17,184 nt of DNA from Anaerolineales bacterium (GTDB lineage Bacteria > Chloroflexota > Anaerolineae > Anaerolineales > Villigracilaceae). The stretch's first letter is position 1. Each line of letters begins with the position of its first letter. The notes below the pieces were generated by a model. It had not been told where the DNA came from. It saw only the letters and a list, made by a program, of their open reading frames with translations, and ran no database searches. Below are positions 14,136 to 17,184 of the stretch, one piece after another. Where the stretch lies: positions 1 to 17,184 of the forward strand of contig JAICQC010000044.1 in the NCBI GenBank assembly GCA_025938055.1. Reading direction: 5' to 3'. The position numbers and the translations under genes are program-made.

Positions 14136-14169
14136 AAAAGACCTCCGGGCAGATGCCTGGAGGTCTTTT
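14136..14169 (-). terminator. Terminator of the protease-inhibitor operon
   Basis: AAAAGACCTCCGGGC and GCCTGGAGGTCTTTT form a 15-bp stem (one G-T wobble) with loop AGAT. It starts four bases beyond the inhibitor stop; on the minus strand the stem ends in a T run. Confidence 0.88.
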
Positions 14170-14172
14170 GTA

Positions 14173-14490
14173 TTAATGGTTTTTCTGCGTCCTTGCCAAC
14201 CGATTGAGCAAGCGCAGCAACTCCTGCATTTTCTCAGGCGCAGAGGCATCTCCAGTCACCACCGTATGTTCCCCTTTGTCGGTCTCCACGGTGATTACAT
14301 AGGTAAACTGATCCGCAATGGATTCTGTATCAGCCAAATGTTCAGGAAGTTCTTCAAAATCGAGGTCATCGAGCAATTCCGATAACCTGTGAGCCTGTTC
14401 ATCGGAGATCTCTTCCATTGTTAGATCCCTGGCGATCCTCATCCCGGCGAACCCGCCTGTCCGTTCGAATTTTATTCGTTCAACGTGCAT
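14173..14490 (-). CDS. Emfourin-type inhibitor of M4 protease, 105 aa
   Basis: This small acidic protein begins MHVERIKFERTGGFAGMR. The I-x-F-x-R-x-GGF-x-G start is the hallmark of emfourin, the proteinaceous inhibitor of protealysin. The remainder (DEQAHRLSELLDDLDF, a two-strand segment around TYVITVETDKGEHTVVT, and a C-terminal helix MQELLRLLNRLA) fits the family. It lies six bases after the M4 protease gene, and its Shine-Dalgarno GAGGTGA overlaps the protease stop, so the two are coupled, as in the Serratia protealysin operon. It has no signal peptide, so it would restrain the protease inside the cell. It is the last gene before a strong terminator. Confidence 0.88.
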   Translation of the reverse strand: MHVERIKFERTGGFAGMRIARDLTMEEISDEQAHRLSELLDDLDFEELPEHLADTESIADQFTYVITVETDKGEHTVVTGDASAPEKMQELLRLLNRLARTQKNH

Positions 14491-14496
14491 CTCACC

Positions 14497-15651
14497 TCAC
14501 GATCTTTTTGCGGGCGCGGCGCCGATCAGGCGGAGCAGCGCCTCAAGACATCCACCCGAATCAGGTGGAGGCGTCCCTCCTCCACTGCCATCCACCGATA
14601 AGCCGACTTCCGACCAGCCCTTCTGCACAGCCTGCTGCTCGATACTCCCAGCGCCGAAGAGTTCGCCCGCCGCCTGGTACGTCAGGTTGGCGCAATCCTG
14701 GAATCGGGAATTGGCGGTCAATTTGTCCTTTAAGGTGACAAACCAGATGCGCCCAGCCTTTTCCCAGGCGTTTCCTCCCAGTTCGAGGGCAGTGACATAA
14801 AATGCGCGGTTGGGAATCCCGGAATTGATATGGACGCCGCCGTTATCGGCAATCGTGTTTACGTAATCTCGCATGTGCCCGGGCTGCGGGTCTTTGCCAA
14901 GCACAGGATCGTCGTACGCCGTTCCAGGCGCTTTCATCGAGCGGATGCCAATGCCATTCACATTTTCCGTTAACAGTCCTCCGCCAATGACCCAGTCTGC
15001 TTCGGAAGCCGTCTGACCGAGTTGGTATTGCTTTACAAGCGATCCGAATACATCCGACATCGATTCGTTCAACGCGCCAGGCTGCTGAAAGTAATTCAGC
15101 TTGGCTTCGAACTGGGTCACGCCATGCGTCAGCTCATGCCCGATGATGTCGATGGCGATTGTAAAGCGATTGAAGAGACGCTCATCCTCAGACAGGTTCT
15201 CATCACCATCCCCGTAGACCATTTGCTCGCCATCCCAAAAGGCGTTGTCGTAGCCCTGGCGGTAATGGACGGTCGAGTCCAGACGCATCCCAGTCCCATC
15301 ACTTGTGGTCCTCTGATAAATATCGTTGATCAGATCAGATGTGAGTCCGCTACCATCATACGCTTCGCTCACTGCTACATCGGTGGTGGGGGCATCGCCT
15401 TCCCTGCGCACCACCGTGCCTGGGAGATTTGACCCGTTCCTGGCATCGTAAATTACCCGGTCCTTGCCGCCCATAGCAACCCGGAATGTTGCAGCGTTAA
15501 AGTCTGCCAGCACCTGACGCTGTCCGCGCATCTGGGCAGACATTTTGAGGGTGTCAATCGCCAGTATTTTCTGGCTCGGAGTGCCGTTGTTCACTATGTT
15601 TATTAAGATGTGCGGAGGAATAAAGCAATTGACACCGGAATGCTTATGCAT
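14497..15651 (-). CDS. Protealysin-like M4 metalloprotease precursor, 384 aa
   Basis: Thermolysin-family zinc protease. The ATG at 15651 has GAAAGG upstream. It opens with a short protealysin-type propeptide (NCFIPPHILINIVNNG, to about residue 50), not a signal peptide. Catalytic residues are His172, Glu173 and His176 in GHELTHG, third zinc ligand Glu196 in ALNESMSD, and catalytic His274 in GGVHINSGIPNRAFY. An in-frame TTG at 15726 would add 25 residues, but it overlaps the -35 box, so I reject it. After the normal end near WSEVGL come about 30 extra residues: a Gly/Pro linker (GSGGGTPPPDSGG) and a hydrophobic-basic tail (CLEALLRLIGAAPAKRS). How such leader-less proteases leave the cell is not established. 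It is followed by its inhibitor gene. Confidence 0.94.
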   Translation of the reverse strand: MHKHSGVNCFIPPHILINIVNNGTPSQKILAIDTLKMSAQMRGQRQVLADFNAATFRVAMGGKDRVIYDARNGSNLPGTVVRREGDAPTTDVAVSEAYDGSGLTSDLINDIYQRTTSDGTGMRLDSTVHYRQGYDNAFWDGEQMVYGDGDENLSEDERLFNRFTIAIDIIGHELTHGVTQFEAKLNYFQQPGALNESMSDVFGSLVKQYQLGQTASEADWVIGGGLLTENVNGIGIRSMKAPGTAYDDPVLGKDPQPGHMRDYVNTIADNGGVHINSGIPNRAFYVTALELGGNAWEKAGRIWFVTLKDKLTANSRFQDCANLTYQAAGELFGAGSIEQQAVQKGWSEVGLSVDGSGGGTPPPDSGGCLEALLRLIGAAPAKRS

Positions 15652-15665
15652 GACATGAACCCTTT

Positions 15666-15678
15666 CTACTCTGAGTAG
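15666..15678. promoter_or_regulatory. Palindrome between promoter and ribosome site of the protease operon
   Basis: CTACTC-T-GAGTAG is a perfect odd palindrome in the short leader of the protease message. It could be an operator just downstream of the transcription start. Its function is inferred from position only. Confidence 0.4.
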
Positions 15679-15697
15679 ATTTGGAAGAAGCATCACC

Positions 15698-15726
15698 AGT
15701 ATACGTTGTTTTAAAGCGATTTTCAA
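15698..15726 (-). promoter_or_regulatory. Sigma70-type promoter of the protease-inhibitor operon
   Basis: On the minus strand TTGAAA (-35) and TATACT (-10) are separated by exactly 17 bases. The predicted start is about 40 bases before the protease ATG at 15651. Confidence 0.75.
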
Positions 15727-15781
15727 TAGCAGCTATTTGAACTTCTATTGCTCGCTCGAAAAAGGAATCTATGAATTGTTT

Positions 15782-15810
15782 AATAATAAAGAACGCCTTC
15801 TCTAAGGCGT
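15782..15810 (-). terminator. Possible terminator of the epoxide hydrolase gene
   Basis: ACGCCTT and AAGGCGT pair perfectly over 7 bp with a four-base loop. On the minus strand TCTTTATTATT follows, an imperfect T tract. It lies about 90 bases after the stop. Confidence 0.5.
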
Positions 15811-15898
15811 CTTGTGATGATTGAACCTTAATGAGGCTCTTTACTTATTTCCAACAAAGTCTATTTTTGAGCTCCTACTTCATCCCAGAGATACAAAA

Positions 15899-17026
15899 TC
15901 AACGAAGACCCTGGAAAAATTCGCGGACATCGTTAAGCCATAGCTCGGGCACGGTGAGGGCAGAGTAGTGGCCGCCATGCGGATATTCCGTCCAGCGCAC
16001 GATGTTATGGCTATCCTCGCCATACCTACGAATGGCAATGTCACCATCTTGAAAGACAGCTACGGCAGTGGGCACGCCAGAATTCACTTTCGGCGCCCAA
16101 GCACTTGGATCGTGAGCGTTCTCGTAATACCACCGAATGCTTGAAGCGGCAGTACCGGTAAGCCAATAGATCATGAAGTTCGTTAAGAATCGTTCTCCAA
16201 CTCCTTCCGGATCCATCAATTGCGTTATCCAAGCCATCAAGCCAACCGGCGAATCGGAGATGGCATAGGCCACCAACTGCGGCTGGTTGGACTGTAGCAA
16301 GTTAAAGCCAAATTTCACCTGCATGAATTCTTGCAACATTTCCAACCGTTTCTTTTCGGCTGGCGTAAAGGTAGCTAGATCTGCTTCGTCCACCGGACCC
16401 ATCGGGAAAAAGCCCGTGGTGGCAGCGTTGAGGTGCATGCCAATGAACTTCCCAGGTGCCAAGCGACCCATCTCCGGACCAATGACTGCGCCGGCATCAC
16501 CGCCCTGCACGGCGAATTTGTCATAACCCAAGCGATCCATCAGTTCGATAAGAGCCTTGCCGATGCGGATAGTGGTCCATCCCACCTCTTTGGTCGGACC
16601 AGAAAAACCAAACCCAGGCAAAGAGGGGATGACGACATCAAAGGCATCCTCCGCTTTGCCGCCATGTTTTAGCGGATCGGCGAGAGGTTCGATGTGGTGG
16701 AGGAATTCGACGAATGAACCCGGCCAGCCGTGGATCAGCATGAGTGGTATAGCATTGGCTACCTTCGATTTCACATGGATGAAATGAATGGTTTGGCCGT
16801 CGATTTCGGTCTTAAAGTGCGGCAGCTTGTTCAGTTCTGCTTCTTTTTTGCGCCAATTGAAACGAAGTGCTTTGCGCGCCAGATCCTTCATCCTGGCCAG
16901 TTCTGGTCCCCCGTAATTTTGCCCAGGGATCACAGCCGGCCAAATCGTCTCTTTGATACGCTCATGCAGGTCGTCAAGTTGGGTCTTGGGAACACTGACT
17001 TTATACGGTTTGATTTTAGTAGACAC
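15899..17026 (-). CDS. Microsomal-type epoxide hydrolase (alpha/beta hydrolase with EHN domain), 375 aa
   Basis: Residues 1-105 are the N-terminal EHN domain of the microsomal and juvenile-hormone epoxide hydrolases (KVSVPKTQLDDLHERI, HFKTEIDGQTIHFIHVKS). The alpha/beta-hydrolase core follows: oxyanion motif HGWPGS (99-104), SLPGFGFSGP, nucleophile Asp177 in QGGDAGAVIG, and the general base His353 in PHGGHYSAL. Tyr287 in IYWLTGT is a likely lid tyrosine that activates the epoxide. The enzyme opens epoxides to diols via a covalent ester; the natural substrate is unknown. Most relatives read GGDWG at the nucleophile, and here Ala replaces the Trp. The start is GTG with GAGGAGAG upstream. It is a single gene with no obvious promoter visible in the remaining 158 bases. 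Confidence 0.92.
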   Translation of the reverse strand: MSTKIKPYKVSVPKTQLDDLHERIKETIWPAVIPGQNYGGPELARMKDLARKALRFNWRKKEAELNKLPHFKTEIDGQTIHFIHVKSKVANAIPLMLIHGWPGSFVEFLHHIEPLADPLKHGGKAEDAFDVVIPSLPGFGFSGPTKEVGWTTIRIGKALIELMDRLGYDKFAVQGGDAGAVIGPEMGRLAPGKFIGMHLNAATTGFFPMGPVDEADLATFTPAEKKRLEMLQEFMQVKFGFNLLQSNQPQLVAYAISDSPVGLMAWITQLMDPEGVGERFLTNFMIYWLTGTAASSIRWYYENAHDPSAWAPKVNSGVPTAVAVFQDGDIAIRRYGEDSHNIVRWTEYPHGGHYSALTVPELWLNDVREFFQGLR

Positions 17027-17184
17027 TATTTTCTCTCCTCGTATCTATTAAGAATGAACCATCAGCCTTTGCCCTTACGGCTGCGCATTTCTTCATCAAG
17101 CGATTTGAAGCACTCTCAACACTAAACATAAATAGGAGTAGGCGTAAACGAATACTGTCTACGCATGGCTTGAATCAAAGTCAC
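17027..17184. other. Right edge, no gene recognised
   Basis: These 158 bases contain the ribosome site of the epoxide hydrolase gene. On the minus strand a short frame ends SLDEEMRSRKGKG, too short to assign. No full gene is visible. Confidence 0.5.

Noticed and set aside
15022..15432. 136-codon plus-strand open frame opposite the protease
   Set aside because: Antisense to the HExxH region of the M4 protease; no ribosome site or motif.
15652..15726. 25-residue N-terminal extension of the M4 protease from a TTG at 15726
   Set aside because: It overlaps the promoter -35 and -10, and the inner ATG has a good ribosome site and begins directly at the propeptide.
17045..17110. Minus-strand frame ending SLDEEMRSRKGKG at the right edge
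   Set aside because: Only about 17 codons to the nearest upstream stop and no recognisable family.

Overview
The window looks like ordinary chromosome from a member of the Chloroflexota, most likely Anaerolineae. This is inferred from protein style and gene mix: a TIR/WD40 protein, a one-lipoyl pyruvate dehydrogenase E2, a GDPD with an AHQGG start motif, Thr/Pro-rich SH3-like lipoproteins and an acetylpolyamine amidohydrolase. GC content is moderate. No phylogenetic marker is present, so the placement is tentative. I see no rRNA, tRNA, CRISPR array, insertion sequence or origin.

Layout. Bases 2-2950 (+) hold most of a TIR-transmembrane-coiled coil-WD40 protein cut by the left edge, followed by a good terminator. 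A ring-cleaving-dioxygenase-type VOC protein (3111-4100, +) follows. Its last codons run antisense into a decayed minus-strand nucleotidyltransferase (about 4066-4354), which has a small conserved partner ORF. Next is a minus-strand 2-oxoacid (pyruvate) dehydrogenase operon: E1 alpha (6939-7898), E1 beta (5878-6852) and E2 (4562-5878), ending in a perfect hairpin terminator; no E3 is present. An upstream region (7899-8274) holds the operon promoter and debris. Two plus-strand membrane proteins (8275-8970, 9125-9628) and an anchored glycerophosphodiester phosphodiesterase (9720-10616) follow. A bidirectional terminator separates that gene from a minus-strand nitroreductase (10691-11248). The nitroreductase is divergent from an acetylpolyamine amidohydrolase/HDAC-like gene (11301-12323), which overlaps a lipoprotein gene (12320-13087). 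A minus-strand ROK sugar kinase (13103-14023) comes next. Then comes a minus-strand operon of an M4 protealysin-like metalloprotease (14497-15651) and its emfourin-type inhibitor (14173-14490), with a clear sigma70-type promoter. Last is a minus-strand epoxide hydrolase (15899-17026).

How genes work together. Three groups are supported by spacing or overlap: the dehydrogenase operon (central carbon metabolism), the protease/inhibitor pair (a known pairing for protealysin and emfourin), and the amidohydrolase/lipoprotein pair (translational coupling, no obvious shared role). The rest are single genes. The least ordinary parts are the TIR/WD40 protein, the gene relic whose antisense strand appears to supply the dioxygenase tail, the protease's extra C-terminal tail, and two sites with an identical GTAAAATAGA-NNN-ATG layout that look like leaderless starts.
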